64,000 nt of DNA, from the NCBI RefSeq assembly GCF_900460535.1, contig NZ_UHIL01000001.1:372001-436000 (forward strand). Reading direction: 5' to 3'. The notes beneath the pieces are model-generated. The model ran no database searches. It was given only the letters and a program-made list of their open reading frames with translations, and was not told the origin of the DNA. The position numbers and the translations under genes were made by a program. This document shows, piece after piece, positions 55,028-64,000 of the stretch (within the stretch, counting starts at the first letter, position 1; each line of letters opens with the position of its first letter). This DNA is from Vibrio parahaemolyticus (GTDB lineage Bacteria > Pseudomonadota > Gammaproteobacteria > Enterobacterales > Vibrionaceae).

Positions 55028-55510
55028 ATGAAAGTCATTTACCCAGGTACATTTGATCCAGTGACCAATGGTCACTTAAATCTTATCGAGCGCACTCATG
55101 AAATGTTTGATGAAGTCGTTATTGGAGTAGCTGCAAGCCCTTCAAAGAACACTATGTTCACATTGGAAGAGCGCGTCGCTTTGATGGAAGAGGTAGTGGC
55201 ACATTTACCTGGCGTGACAGTAAAAGGGTTTTCTGGATTGTTAGTGGATTTTGCTCGCCAAGAACAAGCCAAAGTGCTGATTCGTGGGTTAAGAACGACA
55301 GTCGACTTTGAGTATGAGTTTGGTTTGACCAACATGTATCGAAAACTACTACCTGGGATTGAGAGTGTATTTCTGACTCCAGAAGAAGAGTTTGCCTTTT
55401 TATCTTCGACCATCGTGCGTGAAGTTGCTATCCATGGCGGCAGTATTGAGCAGTTCGTTCCCGCGGCCGTTGCTAACGCTATTGAGAAGAAAGTAAATGA
55501 AAGACAGTAA
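55028..55510 (+). CDS. coaD: Phosphopantetheine adenylyltransferase
   Basis: CoaD transfers AMP from ATP to 4'-phosphopantetheine in coenzyme A synthesis. The 160-residue protein has the nucleotidyl-transferase motif [12 protein letters not shown] (TxGH at residues 15-18) and the C-terminal [19 protein letters not shown]. The ATG at 55028 fits the family start [11 protein letters not shown]; its ribosome site is weak. The last 14 bases overlap the next gene. Confidence 0.96.
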
Positions 55511-56432
55511 GTTTCCTTATTATTTCTCAAACGCACTTTCGATGCTGGTTCCTCGTTTTGTATATCGAGCACAGGCAAAGCGTTTACTTTCGACTCTGAC
55601 TGAAGCGGAGAAGCAGTACTGTCTTGAGCGAGTAAATTACTACAACAAGTGTGGGCAGCCATTTACGGTCGATAGCCGAGAACAGAGTTACGCTAAAATT
55701 GGCGAATTCAAAAAAACAAAAGGTTGGACTTATTTTTTCGATACGCGCCAAGTCATACGCTATTTCCCGTCTGAGTTTACATTCAACTACATCAATGGCG
55801 ATGTGACGCATATTCCCAATGTTCCGAGCTTTATTAAAAGTCGCCCTATCCACGGCGACAATCAGAATTCTGTCGTTTTAAAGCTGAATCAAATTCGTCA
55901 TTTCAAATTTATTGATGACGAAATGAGCTACCACGATAAGAAAGATATGGTGGCGTGGCGAGGTGTCGGTTTCCAACCGCACCGTTGCAAGGTGATACAA
56001 GCGTTCTATGACCATCCCCGTTGCAATATAGGTCAAACTCGACCGCAAGAAGGACAGCCTTGGGAAAAAGGCTTTATGAGTATTGAGGAGCAACTTCAAT
56101 ACAAGTTCTTGCTGTGTATTGAAGGCAATGATGTCGCAACCAACCTGAAGTGGGCAATGTCCTCTAACTCATTGGTTATTATGTCGAAACCTAAGTACGA
56201 AACGTGGTTTATGGAAGGTAAGCTAGAAGCTGGCATACACTATGTTGAAGTGCAGGATGATTATTCAGATTTGCCTGAAAAGATGGACTATTACTTAGCG
56301 AATGAGCAAGAAGCATTAGCGATCATTGAGAATGCGCACCAATGGGTTGAGCAGTTCAAAGATAAACGTAAAGAGCGTTTGATCTCATTGATGGTTGCCG
56401 ATAAGTACTTCACCTTATCTCAACAACAATAA
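55497..56432 (+). CDS. GT90 (CAP10-like) lipopolysaccharide glycosyltransferase
   Basis: The 311-residue protein belongs to the CAP10/LpsA-like GT90 family: [35 protein letters not shown] and [16 protein letters not shown] are characteristic. The enzyme probably adds a sugar to the lipopolysaccharide core in the cytoplasm. It overlaps coaD by 14 bases and faces the core glycosyltransferases on the other strand. The donor sugar cannot be predicted. Confidence 0.85.
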
Positions 56433-56458
56433 AAAAGGGGCGAAACGCCCCTTTTTTA
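56431..56458. terminator. Bidirectional terminator between converging glycosyltransferase genes
   Basis: AAAAAAGGGGCG (56431-56442) pairs with CGCCCCTTTTTT (56446-56457), loop AAA. It serves both strands. Confidence 0.93.
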
Positions 56459-56480
56459 TTCTTATAAGCTTCCAAAGTTT

Positions 56481-57269
56481 TTAAGCTTCTAGAAATTGGT
56501 CAACACCATTTTCACAACGCTTAAGCTTGTTTTTAATGGTGTTCTCTAAGATTTCATCGTTTTGGGCCAATGACGCGCGAGAGTTTTCTACGTGGTACAA
56601 ATGGTAGCCTACACCTGCGAATTTTAGGTAAAGACGTGACTTACCCGCATTCAACATGCGATGAACAAACTCGCTGTCTTCGCGTCCCCATCCAACAAAA
56701 TCTTGGTTGAAGCCATTCACCTCGATGACATCTTGTCGCCAAAACGCCATGTTACAGCCGCGAGTTGCCTTATCGTTGTTGCGTTCGTATGAGAACCAGT
56801 TCGATAGCAGTGAGTTTGTGATGCAGTTCTTGCGGTTGCGGATCCCTTTGCTAAACACCGAAGGAACTAATCCGTTTTCCATAATGTCACGACTACACGT
56901 TTCGTCCGTCAGAACTCGACCGCCTTGAACAAACCAATTTGGTTTTGCCACGCGTTTGTGGGATTCGATAAAAGTTTGCGACAACACCATATCGCCATCG
57001 ACCATGATTAGGTAGTCACCTGATGCTTTAGCGATTGCACGGTTACGGCTCATGGAAAGCTGGAAGCCATTATCTTCGTGCCAACTATGAATCAGTGGAA
57101 CCGGAAAACCTTCACGCATTTGGTCAACCGTTGCTTTGGTGTCTTCTCGAGAACCATCATCTGCAACAATCACTTCGTCAGGCAAAACGGTTTGACGTTT
57201 CACGCTTTCTAACACCGCTTTTAATGCTTCTTTCCAGTTATAAGTGGTGATTATTAAAGTCGTTTTCAT
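56481..57269 (-). CDS. GT2 glycosyltransferase, LPS core
   Basis: The 262-residue protein is a GT-A fold enzyme: [13 protein letters not shown] at the N-terminus, [10 protein letters not shown], the metal-binding MVDGDM motif (DxD), and [16 protein letters not shown] near the C-terminus, typical of galactosyltransferase-like GT2/GT27 enzymes. It has no membrane segment. It overlaps the preceding gene by four bases and belongs to the core operon running from 59124 to 56481. Confidence 0.88.
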   Translation of the reverse strand: MKTTLIITTYNWKEALKAVLESVKRQTVLPDEVIVADDGSREDTKATVDQMREGFPVPLIHSWHEDNGFQLSMSRNRAIAKASGDYLIMVDGDMVLSQTFIESHKRVAKPNWFVQGGRVLTDETCSRDIMENGLVPSVFSKGIRNRKNCITNSLLSNWFSYERNNDKATRGCNMAFWRQDVIEVNGFNQDFVGWGREDSEFVHRMLNAGKSRLYLKFAGVGYHLYHVENSRASLAQNDEILENTIKNKLKRCENGVDQFLEA

Positions 57270-58033
57270 GATTTCTTTGCCTGTTCACGTAAGTAAAGAT
57301 CAATGTATTTCACAAAGGTAGAGTGCATGCTAAGCCACGCCAGAATAAAGCCATGTTTACCATCAAGAAAGCCTCTCTTGAGGATGTACATTTTTAAAAA
57401 ACTGGCAAGAGCATGAACAATTGCAGTGGTTAAGCCGGATTTCTTTTTACCTTCACGCTCATCCGTCCAGGCCTTGAGGTAACCAGTGGTTTTATTGATG
57501 TAATGATGAAGATGCTCGTAAGTGTAGTGATGCAATCGACCATCTAACTTTTCAGTCTGATAGCTTTTCTCATCGACTTTTTCATGCACGAGTGAATCGT
57601 TGTAGTGCGTATATTCAGTGCGATACAAGCGAACAATCCAATCTGGAGACCAGCCAGAATGGTAGATGAACTTTCCGAATGCTGAGCTAAGTCGATTTAG
57701 TTTATACAAAACGTTCGGCTTATCTGCTGAAACAGCCTGTAAAATGCTTGCTTTTAGCTCAGGAGTAACTTGTTCATCGGCATCTAACCACAATACGTAG
57801 TCGGCCGTAACATATTGCTGCGCAAGTTGGCGTTGTTTTCCAAACCCCGGCCAGTCTAAGTTGGTATAGAACTTATCGGTGTATTGTCGGGCAATTTCTT
57901 CAGTGCGGTCGGTACTGCCCGAATCGAGGATGACAATCTCATCAACCCAACCTTTTACGGTGTCTAGACAAGCTTTTAAATGCTTCTCTTCATTTTTGAC
58001 GATTAAGGCAACGGCTAAAGTTGGCTTGGACAA
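57266..58033 (-). CDS. GT2 glycosyltransferase of WaaE/KdtX type
   Basis: The 255-residue protein shows [35 protein letters not shown] and [12 protein letters not shown], the markers of WaaE/KdtX, which adds beta-glucose to heptose I of the lipopolysaccharide core in several genera. Location near coaD and kdkA supports this. The next gene overlaps by four bases. Confidence 0.87.
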   Translation of the reverse strand: MSKPTLAVALIVKNEEKHLKACLDTVKGWVDEIVILDSGSTDRTEEIARQYTDKFYTNLDWPGFGKQRQLAQQYVTADYVLWLDADEQVTPELKASILQAVSADKPNVLYKLNRLSSAFGKFIYHSGWSPDWIVRLYRTEYTHYNDSLVHEKVDEKSYQTEKLDGRLHHYTYEHLHHYINKTTGYLKAWTDEREGKKKSGLTTAIVHALASFLKMYILKRGFLDGKHGFILAWLSMHSTFVKYIDLYLREQAKKS

Positions 58034-58068
58034 ATTGACTTCCTTCTTAACAAATCTATACAGGGAGT

Positions 58069-59124
58069 TTACTGGTATTGCGGGTACAAATCTTCTACGA
58101 CTTGATTGAACATTGTAATCACTTGCTTGCTTGTGATGCGATTCATTGCTTTTTCATCTTTCGCACGAGTTCTCCAGCTTAGTTGTTGGCTGGTTTTGCC
58201 TGTTTCAGCCAAGATGACTTCCTCATAAACTGAGACGGCATACTGTAGATAGCGATATGGGCCCACTCGAACCGGATTATGGTGGGCGTATAAACCAATG
58301 ATCGGTGTGTTCATGGCGCTTGCCATGTGAGCTGGCCCGGTATCAGGCGCGATGACCATGTCTACTTTGTCAATCAGAGCCAGCATTTGCAGGATTGAGC
58401 TTTGCCCAACTAAATTTAGACATGGCTCTTCCAGTCGAGATTGAATGGCATCTGCCAAATCCAGTTCGACTTGAGCTGGGCTGCCAGCCAGAATTACATT
58501 CCAGCCTTGCGCTCTCGCATGGTGGATGACGTCTATGTACCCTTCAGCATTCCAGTTTTTATATGCTTTACTGGCTCCTGGCACAATCAGTAGGTTGGGT
58601 TTGTCGCAAGAAATATGACTCTCTGCCCACTCTTGGTCTTGTGTGGAGTAGGAAAGTGCCCAGTCTAACTCCGTGTTAAGGATGCCAATTTGATGAGCAA
58701 AAGCCATCAAACCATCTGCCACGTGCAGAGATTGTGGTGATGGAACTTTGACATTGGTGAATAGTGTTTGAAAATCTTGGCTTCTGTCAGATGAAAAACC
58801 AAGTTTGTATTTTGCCTTAATGCCCAAAGTCGCGACGCTCGCTCGAATCGCATATTGCATATGTAACAGAGCATCAAATTCTCGGCCCTTTAACTGTTTC
58901 CACAAGGCTTTATAGCCATCTAAACCAGCTTTTTTATCGAATACAATGACTTCGACCCCCTCAATCGCCGCTAGCAACTGAGCTTCCAACTTGCCAGTAA
59001 TCCAAGTTATTTGCGTGGTTGGCCACTGTTTCTGGATTGCTTGCACAGTAGCGATGGTATTACACACATCTCCAATAGCGGATAAACGCAAGATGCATAA
59101 TGACGATGGGGCAGAAGTGAACAT
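58069..59124 (-). CDS. GT9 heptosyltransferase family protein
   Basis: The 351-residue protein is a GT9 (WaaC/WaaF/WaaQ-like) enzyme: [20 protein letters not shown] at the N-terminus, [10 protein letters not shown], and the ADP-heptose-binding motif [15 protein letters not shown]. It adds a heptose to the inner lipopolysaccharide core; which position is not clear from sequence. It is the first gene of a three-gene operon with the two GT2 genes. dgkA starts divergently 107 bases away. Confidence 0.9.
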   Translation of the reverse strand: MFTSAPSSLCILRLSAIGDVCNTIATVQAIQKQWPTTQITWITGKLEAQLLAAIEGVEVIVFDKKAGLDGYKALWKQLKGREFDALLHMQYAIRASVATLGIKAKYKLGFSSDRSQDFQTLFTNVKVPSPQSLHVADGLMAFAHQIGILNTELDWALSYSTQDQEWAESHISCDKPNLLIVPGASKAYKNWNAEGYIDVIHHARAQGWNVILAGSPAQVELDLADAIQSRLEEPCLNLVGQSSILQMLALIDKVDMVIAPDTGPAHMASAMNTPIIGLYAHHNPVRVGPYRYLQYAVSVYEEVILAETGKTSQQLSWRTRAKDEKAMNRITSKQVITMFNQVVEDLYPQYQ

Positions 59125-59231
59125 AATTATTGTCTGACTAGATGAATAGAGGCAGGTAAATTATGCAGACATCCCGAATAAATGTAAAATACACGGCTCC
59201 AATATAACGAAGTACCGATAAGTGTTCTGCA

Positions 59232-59639
59232 ATGTCAAAGACAACACCGCATCAATCGCAAGAATCTGGAAAGCCAGGCAATACTGGGGTAAAGCGCATT
59301 ATCAAAGCGACAGGTTATTCTATACAGGGATTAAAAGCCGCTTTTAAACATGAAGCTGCTGTTCGACAAGAGCTCGCTTTGCTAAGCATTGCTGTGATTT
59401 TGGCGTGCGTGGTTGATGTCGGGATGATAGAGCGCATCTTATTGATTGGTGTCGTGGTATTAGTTCTGATTGTCGAACTGATTAACTCCGCGATAGAAGC
59501 GGTGGTAGATCGCATTGGTGTTGAACGCCATGAATTAAGTGGCCGCGCTAAAGATATAGGATCGGCAGCCGTTATGGTTGCGTTGGCGTTCGCAGCTTTT
59601 AGTTGGCTATACATATTGGCCAGTCGCTACCTAGGCTAG
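59232..59639 (+). CDS. dgkA: Diacylglycerol kinase
   Basis: DgkA is a small trimeric inner-membrane kinase that recycles diacylglycerol to phosphatidic acid. The 135-residue protein has three membrane helices and the signature ELINSAIEAVVDRIG; the N-terminus (about 20 residues, Ser/Gln-rich) is longer than in E. coli. It is followed after ten bases by kdkA. Confidence 0.94.
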   Translation: MSKTTPHQSQESGKPGNTGVKRIIKATGYSIQGLKAAFKHEAAVRQELALLSIAVILACVVDVGMIERILLIGVVVLVLIVELINSAIEAVVDRIGVERHELSGRAKDIGSAAVMVALAFAAFSWLYILASRYLG

Positions 59640-59649
59640 AGGTTACAAC

Positions 59650-60360
59650 ATGATTCAGCAGTATCGAGATAGCAACCAAGTCATTTGGTTTGATGAGGAG
59701 CTTATTAAAGATCCTAGTCAGCCTATTTTTGATGCCGAGTATTGGCAATCCACCAACAAAGTAACTGGCAGTGCGTCAGGGCGTGGCACGACTTGGTTTG
59801 TTCAGCTTGATACGATGCAAGCCGCTCTGCGTCATTATCGACGTGGTGGCTTGTTTGGTAAGTTAGTTAAAGACAATTATTGGTTTTCAGGTTGGGAGCA
59901 AACGCGTTGTGCGCAAGAGTTCCAACTATTACTTACACTGATTAATGCAGGTGTTCATGTGCCAAGGCCAATTGCTGCGAGAGCTGTGAAATCTGGATTG
60001 ACATATCAGGCCGATTTATTGAGTGAGCGCATTCCTAACGCAAGTGACCTGGTCAGTATCTTGCAGGAAAAACCGTTACCGGAAGGAATGTATCAAAAAA
60101 TAGGGCAAGAAATTGCCAAAATGCACAACGCTGGCGTTAATCACACAGACCTGAATATCCACAACATCTTGATCGATGACAAAGATAAAGTGTGGATTAT
60201 TGATTTTGATAAGTGCCGCAAACAAGAGCACGGCGACTGGAAAAAGCAAAACCTAGAAAGGCTTCTTCGCTCATTCAAAAAAGAACTGCTCAAACGCCAA
60301 ATCATTTGGCAAGCGTCCGATTTTGATCATGTACAAAAAAGTTATACTGAAAATACGTAA
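59650..60360 (+). CDS. kdkA: 3-deoxy-D-manno-octulosonic acid kinase
   Basis: KdkA phosphorylates the single Kdo of the inner lipopolysaccharide core at position 4, as in Haemophilus and Vibrio. The 236-residue protein has a protein-kinase-like fold: GRGTTWFV near the N-lobe, the catalytic HTDLNIHNIL (about residues 165-174) and the metal-binding IIDFDKCR (about 181-188). GAGGTTAC precedes the ATG. It ends the core part of the region. Confidence 0.94.
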   Translation: MIQQYRDSNQVIWFDEELIKDPSQPIFDAEYWQSTNKVTGSASGRGTTWFVQLDTMQAALRHYRRGGLFGKLVKDNYWFSGWEQTRCAQEFQLLLTLINAGVHVPRPIAARAVKSGLTYQADLLSERIPNASDLVSILQEKPLPEGMYQKIGQEIAKMHNAGVNHTDLNIHNILIDDKDKVWIIDFDKCRKQEHGDWKKQNLERLLRSFKKELLKRQIIWQASDFDHVQKSYTENT

Positions 60361-60452
60361 AGTGAGCTTTTTGTCAGTTATTCGTGAGACAATCCAATAG
60401 CGCATTTCGGTACACCCACTAAAAGTACCCATTAAAGTAGGTAACATTTGCA

Positions 60453-61517
60453 ATGAAAATACTAGTAACAGGCGGGGCAGGCTTCATTGGCTCAGCTGTC
60501 GTTCGACACATTATTCGTGACACCCAAGATAGCGTCGTGAATTTAGACAAGCTCACCTACGCAGGAAACTTGGAGTCGTTGGTGGATGTCGCGGACAGTG
60601 ACCGTTATTACTTCGAGCAAGTGGATATCTGTGACCGAACTGAACTAGACCGCGTGTTTTCAGAGCATCAACCCGATATGGTGATGCATTTAGCGGCTGA
60701 GTCGCATGTCGATCGCTCTATTGATGGTCCCGCTGCTTTTATTGAGACCAACGTCATGGGCACTTACCATCTTCTTGAAGCGGCGCGTCAATATTGGTCA
60801 AACCTTGAGGAAGCGGACAAATCGGCGTTTCGTTTTCATCATATTTCTACGGATGAAGTGTATGGCGATTTAGAGGGTACGGATGATTTATTCACCGAAA
60901 CCACCTCATACGCTCCAAGCAGCCCATACTCGGCGTCTAAAGCGTCGAGCGATCACCTGGTTCGCGCTTGGCAGCGTACTTATGGTCTCCCAACACTCGT
61001 AACCAATTGCTCAAACAACTATGGCCCATACCACTTCCCAGAGAAGTTGATCCCACTGATGATTCTGAATGCCCTCGATGGCAAGCCTTTACCTGTGTAT
61101 GGTGATGGCATGCAAATCCGAGATTGGCTGTTTGTGGAAGACCATGCTCGCGCGCTTTACAAAGTCGTGACGGAAGGTGAAATCGGTGAGACCTACAACA
61201 TCGGTGGCCATAACGAGAAAGCAAACATCGAAGTAGTGAAAACCATTTGTGCTTTGCTTGAAGAGCTGCGACCAGACAAGCCGGCAGGTGTTGAGTCTTA
61301 TGAATCTTTGATCACTTATGTCAAAGATCGCCCAGGTCATGATGTGCGCTACGCAATTGATGCGACCAAGATTGCTCAAGAGCTTAACTGGACGCCAGAA
61401 GAAACCTTTGAAAGCGGCATTCGTAAAACCGTGGAATGGTACCTAAACAACCCGCAATGGTGGCAACGCGTGCTTGATGGTTCATACAGTTTAGAGCGAT
61501 TAGGAGCGGGCGAATAA
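60453..61517 (+). CDS. rmlB: dTDP-glucose 4,6-dehydratase
   Basis: RmlB (RfbB) makes dTDP-4-keto-6-deoxyglucose. The 354-residue SDR enzyme has the NAD-binding GGAGFIGS motif (residues 7-14), STDEVYGDL with the active-site Thr/Asp/Glu, and the YSASKAS catalytic Tyr/Lys. Its stop shares a base with the next start (ATAATGA), so the two are coupled. It opens the surface-polysaccharide cluster. No ops/JUMPstart element was found upstream. Confidence 0.97.
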   Translation: MKILVTGGAGFIGSAVVRHIIRDTQDSVVNLDKLTYAGNLESLVDVADSDRYYFEQVDICDRTELDRVFSEHQPDMVMHLAAESHVDRSIDGPAAFIETNVMGTYHLLEAARQYWSNLEEADKSAFRFHHISTDEVYGDLEGTDDLFTETTSYAPSSPYSASKASSDHLVRAWQRTYGLPTLVTNCSNNYGPYHFPEKLIPLMILNALDGKPLPVYGDGMQIRDWLFVEDHARALYKVVTEGEIGETYNIGGHNEKANIEVVKTICALLEELRPDKPAGVESYESLITYVKDRPGHDVRYAIDATKIAQELNWTPEETFESGIRKTVEWYLNNPQWWQRVLDGSYSLERLGAGE

Positions 61518-62383
61518 TGAAAGGCATTATTTTAGCAGGTGGCTCGGGCACTCGCCTTTACCCTATTACACGCGGTGTCTCTAAGCAGTTACTGCCGGTT
61601 TATGACAAACCAATGATTTACTACCCGTTGTCGGTACTCATGCTTGCTGGCATTCGTGAAATCTTGATCATCACCACGCCAGAAGACCAGGAAGGATTTC
61701 AGCGCCTATTGGGGGATGGCTCAGAGTTTGGTATTGAGTTGCAATACGCGATTCAACCAAGTCCAGACGGCTTAGCTCAAGCTTTCATCATAGGTGAAGA
61801 GTTCATTGGCGATGACTCAGTATGTTTGGTTCTGGGTGACAACATCTTTTATGGGCAAGGCTTTTCGCCGAAGCTACAACAAGCTGCAGCATTAACAGAA
61901 GGTGCGACGGTCTTTGGTTATAAAGTGAAAGATCCTGAGCGTTTTGGTGTGGTGGAATTTGATTCTGATATGCATGCTGTTTCTATTGAAGAAAAACCGG
62001 TGGTGCCTAAGTCTAACTACGCGGTTACAGGTCTGTATTTTTATGATAATCAAGTCGTTAAGTTGGCAAAACAAGTACAGCCATCAGAACGAGGGGAATT
62101 AGAAATCTCTACTCTGAATCAGATGTACCTAGATCAAGGTCACCTTAATGTCGAGCTACTAGGGCGTGGTTTTGCTTGGCTAGATACAGGTACGCACGAA
62201 AGTCTGCATGAAGCATCTTCATTTGTTCAAACCATTGAGAATGTACAAGGTCTTAAAGTTGCTTGCCTTGAAGAGATTGCTTACCGTCAAGGATGGTTGT
62301 CTAAAGAACAATTACTTCAGGCTGGTGACGCATTGGCAAAGAACGAATATGGTCAGTATCTATTAGCATTATTGGAAGAATAA
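61517..62383 (+). CDS. rmlA: Glucose-1-phosphate thymidylyltransferase
   Basis: RmlA (RfbA) makes dTDP-glucose from dTTP and glucose 1-phosphate. The 288-residue protein shows the nucleotide-binding [29 protein letters not shown] and the C-terminal [10 protein letters not shown]. rmlC and rmlD do not follow, so the product is not routed to rhamnose within this window. Confidence 0.97.
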   Translation: MKGIILAGGSGTRLYPITRGVSKQLLPVYDKPMIYYPLSVLMLAGIREILIITTPEDQEGFQRLLGDGSEFGIELQYAIQPSPDGLAQAFIIGEEFIGDDSVCLVLGDNIFYGQGFSPKLQQAAALTEGATVFGYKVKDPERFGVVEFDSDMHAVSIEEKPVVPKSNYAVTGLYFYDNQVVKLAKQVQPSERGELEISTLNQMYLDQGHLNVELLGRGFAWLDTGTHESLHEASSFVQTIENVQGLKVACLEEIAYRQGWLSKEQLLQAGDALAKNEYGQYLLALLEE

Positions 62384-62386
62384 GTT

Positions 62387-62815
62387 TTGGCACTAATAAA
62401 ATGGGTTGATTTTCCAGTTATTGGAGATGAACGAGGTAGTCTTGTTGCGTTAGAGGGAAGTATTAATATTCCGTTTGATATTAAGCGTGTTTATTACTTA
62501 TTTGGTATGCAGCCTGACTTACCCCGTGGCTTTCATGCACACAAAGAGCTGGTACAACTGGCAGTCTGTTTAAAAGGACGTTGTGATATTTTAATGGATG
62601 ACGGTAAAAATAAAGAGACCGTGACATTAGATTCACCGGAAAAGGGATTGATGATTGATGTGATGCAGTGGCATGAAATGAGAGACTTTTCTGAAGACTG
62701 TGTACTGCTGGTATTGGCAAGCGATGTATATAATGAAGCAGATTATATTCGTGATTATAGCAAATTCCTTGAAGAGATGAAAAATGAACATACATCCAAC
62801 AGCGATTGTTTCTGA
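62387..62815 (+). CDS. dTDP-4-oxo-6-deoxyglucose 3,4-ketoisomerase (FdtA/QdtA type)
   Basis: The 142-residue cupin protein has the WxmC-like domain of FdtA/QdtA: DERGSLVALEG, RVYYLFGM, RGFHAHKELVQLAVCLKG (with the active-site His pair) and VLASDVYNEADYIRDY. It moves the keto group from C4 to C3, giving dTDP-3-keto-6-deoxyhexose; the choice between the Fuc3N (FdtA) and Qui3N (QdtA) route cannot be made by eye. It starts with TTG at 62387, three bases after rmlA. Confidence 0.9.
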   Translation: MALIKWVDFPVIGDERGSLVALEGSINIPFDIKRVYYLFGMQPDLPRGFHAHKELVQLAVCLKGRCDILMDDGKNKETVTLDSPEKGLMIDVMQWHEMRDFSEDCVLLVLASDVYNEADYIRDYSKFLEEMKNEHTSNSDCF

Positions 62816-63536
62816 GAACGCAGAGTTAGGTAAAAACGTTACCATTGGTGCTTATTCAATTATTCATGAGAATGTTGTAATTGGTGACAATACGATCGTT
62901 GAATCGTACTGTGAGTTAGGTGTATCCAATCACCTTTCAGGCGGTGAAAAGTTGGTTATTGGTCCGGATTCATATATTCGCTCTCGGAGCACTTTCTATG
63001 AAGGGTCTACATTTGGTGCGAAGTTGACGACGGGGCACAATGTTACGGTTCGAGAAAAAACAATAGTAGGTGAAAACTTTCAGCTTGGTACTTTAAGTGA
63101 TATTCAAGGACACTGTACTATAGGTGATTACGTTAGAACTCACAGTAATGTACATATAGGTCAACATAGTCATATTGGTAATTTTGTTTGGATCTTTCCA
63201 TATGTTGTCATTACAAACGATCCGCACCCGCCTAGCAATGTGATGCAGGGTGCTACAATTGAAGATTTTGCAGTTCTGGCTACGATGTCAGTTATATTGC
63301 CGGGTTCAATAATTTCCGAAGGGGTGTTTGTTGGTGCTCATTCTTGCGTTGGTGGGCGAACTGAAAAGGATATGCTTTATTCCGGTTCTCCAGCAAAAAA
63401 AATCTGTCCAACATCAAAGATAAAACTTAAAGATGGCTCCAGAAAGCCAGCTTATCCATGGCGTAAGCATTTTCACAGAGGTTATCCAGAGGATGTTGTA
63501 GCAACTTGGAATAAGGAGCAAATCGAAAATGTATGA
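62784..63536 (+). CDS. Hexapeptide-repeat acyltransferase
   Basis: The 250-residue protein begins with left-handed beta-helix repeats (MNIHPTAIVSENAELGKNVT, NVVIGDNTIV, TIGDYVRTHSNVHIG, IISEGVFVGAHSCVGG) and has a C-terminal extension of about 45 residues rich in basic and aromatic residues. In this context it probably N-acylates a 3-amino sugar made by the isomerase and the aminotransferase at the right edge. It overlaps both neighbours (32 and 8 bases). The acyl donor is unknown. Confidence 0.85.
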   Translation: MNIHPTAIVSENAELGKNVTIGAYSIIHENVVIGDNTIVESYCELGVSNHLSGGEKLVIGPDSYIRSRSTFYEGSTFGAKLTTGHNVTVREKTIVGENFQLGTLSDIQGHCTIGDYVRTHSNVHIGQHSHIGNFVWIFPYVVITNDPHPPSNVMQGATIEDFAVLATMSVILPGSIISEGVFVGAHSCVGGRTEKDMLYSGSPAKKICPTSKIKLKDGSRKPAYPWRKHFHRGYPEDVVATWNKEQIENV

Positions 63537-63939
63537 CATTGAGGAGCTGGAAGTAGGTATGTCTGCGTCATATTCACAGACAATCACTGATGCTGATATC
63601 AAGCAATTTGCGGGGATCTCTGGAGATAGAAACCCAGTGCATCTAGATGAAGAATATGCAAGTCAATCAAGGTATGGAAAAAGAATTGCTCACGGAATGA
63701 ATAGTGCTAGTTTTTTTTCCGCACTTTTTGGCACTAAATTACCGGGTAAGGGATGTGTATATGTTTCACAATCTCTTAAGTTCAGAATGCCAGTTTATAT
63801 CAACGATACAGTAACAGCGACGGTAATTATTGAAAAAATAGATAAAGATAAACGAAGAGTTTATTTTAAGACATACTGTAAAGTGGGTCGTAAGAAAGTT
63901 ATAACAGGCGACGCCGAGATTTATATCCCAGAGAAATAA
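63529..63939 (+). CDS. MaoC-like (R)-hydratase domain protein
   Basis: The 136-residue hot-dog protein has the hydratase motif GDRNPVHLDEEYA (Asp and His as catalytic residues, about 31-36). Family members hydrate enoyl-CoA to (R)-3-hydroxyacyl-CoA. In a sugar cluster next to an acyltransferase it may supply a 3-hydroxyacyl group, for instance 3-hydroxybutanoyl, for amide linkage to the amino sugar. It overlaps the acyltransferase gene by eight bases. Confidence 0.85.
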   Translation: MYDIEELEVGMSASYSQTITDADIKQFAGISGDRNPVHLDEEYASQSRYGKRIAHGMNSASFFSALFGTKLPGKGCVYVSQSLKFRMPVYINDTVTATVIIEKIDKDKRRVYFKTYCKVGRKKVITGDAEIYIPEK

Positions 63940-63940
63940 A

Positions 63941-64000
63941 ATGATTCCATTTTTAGATTTAAAAAGCATTAATCAGCAATATCAAGCTGAGCTGAAAGAA
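63941..64000 (+). CDS. DegT/DnrJ/EryC1-type aminotransferase, 5' end only
   Basis: The frame starts at ATG 63941, one base after the preceding stop, and reads MIPFLDLKSINQQYQAELKE up to the window edge. IPFLDLKSIN is the usual start of FdtB/QdtB-like sugar aminotransferases. It would place an amino group at C3 of the keto sugar. It is cut by the window. Confidence 0.75.
   Translation, partial: MIPFLDLKSINQQYQAELKE

Noticed and set aside
60361..60452. ops/JUMPstart element before rmlB
   Set aside because: GGCGGTAG is absent; the nearest similar string (AAGTAGGTAAC) does not fit.

Overview
The window is a piece of a gammaproteobacterial chromosome, almost certainly a Vibrio. The order rph-pyrE-lipid A acyltransferase-slmA-coaBC-MCP-radC-rpmB-rpmG-mutM-coaD, the rpoZ-spoT-trmH-recG cluster, and the TonB2/3-type cluster with TtpC, DUF3450 and TPR partners are all typical of that genus. 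Placement in the Harveyi clade is my inference from overall protein character, not from a search.

Positions 1-31.5 kb are mostly core. They hold a small gene behind a sigma-28 (flagellar) promoter, tex, a secreted protein built from four retropepsin-like repeats, greB, a DUF1090 gene, ompR-envZ, a purine permease with a PurR-type operator over its promoter, and the recG/trmH/spoT/rpoZ and gmk genes. Then comes a nutrient-uptake locus: a complete TonB energy module (TPR, TonB, ExbD, ExbB, TtpC, DUF3450), a TonB-dependent receptor, and a divergent five-gene Yej-like peptide ABC transporter. A psiE gene ends this part.

Positions 31.56-44.5 kb look like two genomic islands in tandem at the 3' end of yicC. 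Three att-like copies mark them: 31563-31583, 40602-40717 (a 116-bp near copy of the yicC 3' end) and yicC itself at 44487. Island A (about 9 kb) carries a diguanylate cyclase, a small gene, and an operon of WYL regulator, TerB-like protein, Gly/Ala-rich membrane protein, HNH-like nuclease fused to a membrane region, and a YkgJ-type cysteine-cluster protein. An IS3-family element and a decayed tyrosine recombinase follow. A 19-bp palindrome (TGCGACA-N5-TGTCGCA) occurs upstream of the WYL operon and twice in the divergent gap between the cyclase and the small gene. I take it as the likely operator of the WYL protein. This locus is the best candidate here for an undescribed system, perhaps in phage defence. 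Island B (about 4 kb) carries a three-gene gtr-type glycosylation cassette and an ISL3 transposase remnant.

Positions 44.5-60.4 kb return to core: yicC, rph-pyrE with an attenuator-like hairpin, lipid A acylation, slmA, coaBC, a chemoreceptor, radC, ribosomal proteins L28/L33, mutM, coaD, and lipopolysaccharide core genes (GT90, two GT2, a heptosyltransferase, dgkA, kdkA). From 60.45 kb to the right edge an O-antigen/capsule cluster begins: rmlB, rmlA, an FdtA/QdtA-type isomerase, a hexapeptide acyltransferase, a MaoC-like hydratase and the start of an aminotransferase. Together these suggest an N-acylated 3-amino-3,6-dideoxyhexose. No rRNA, tRNA or CRISPR array was seen.
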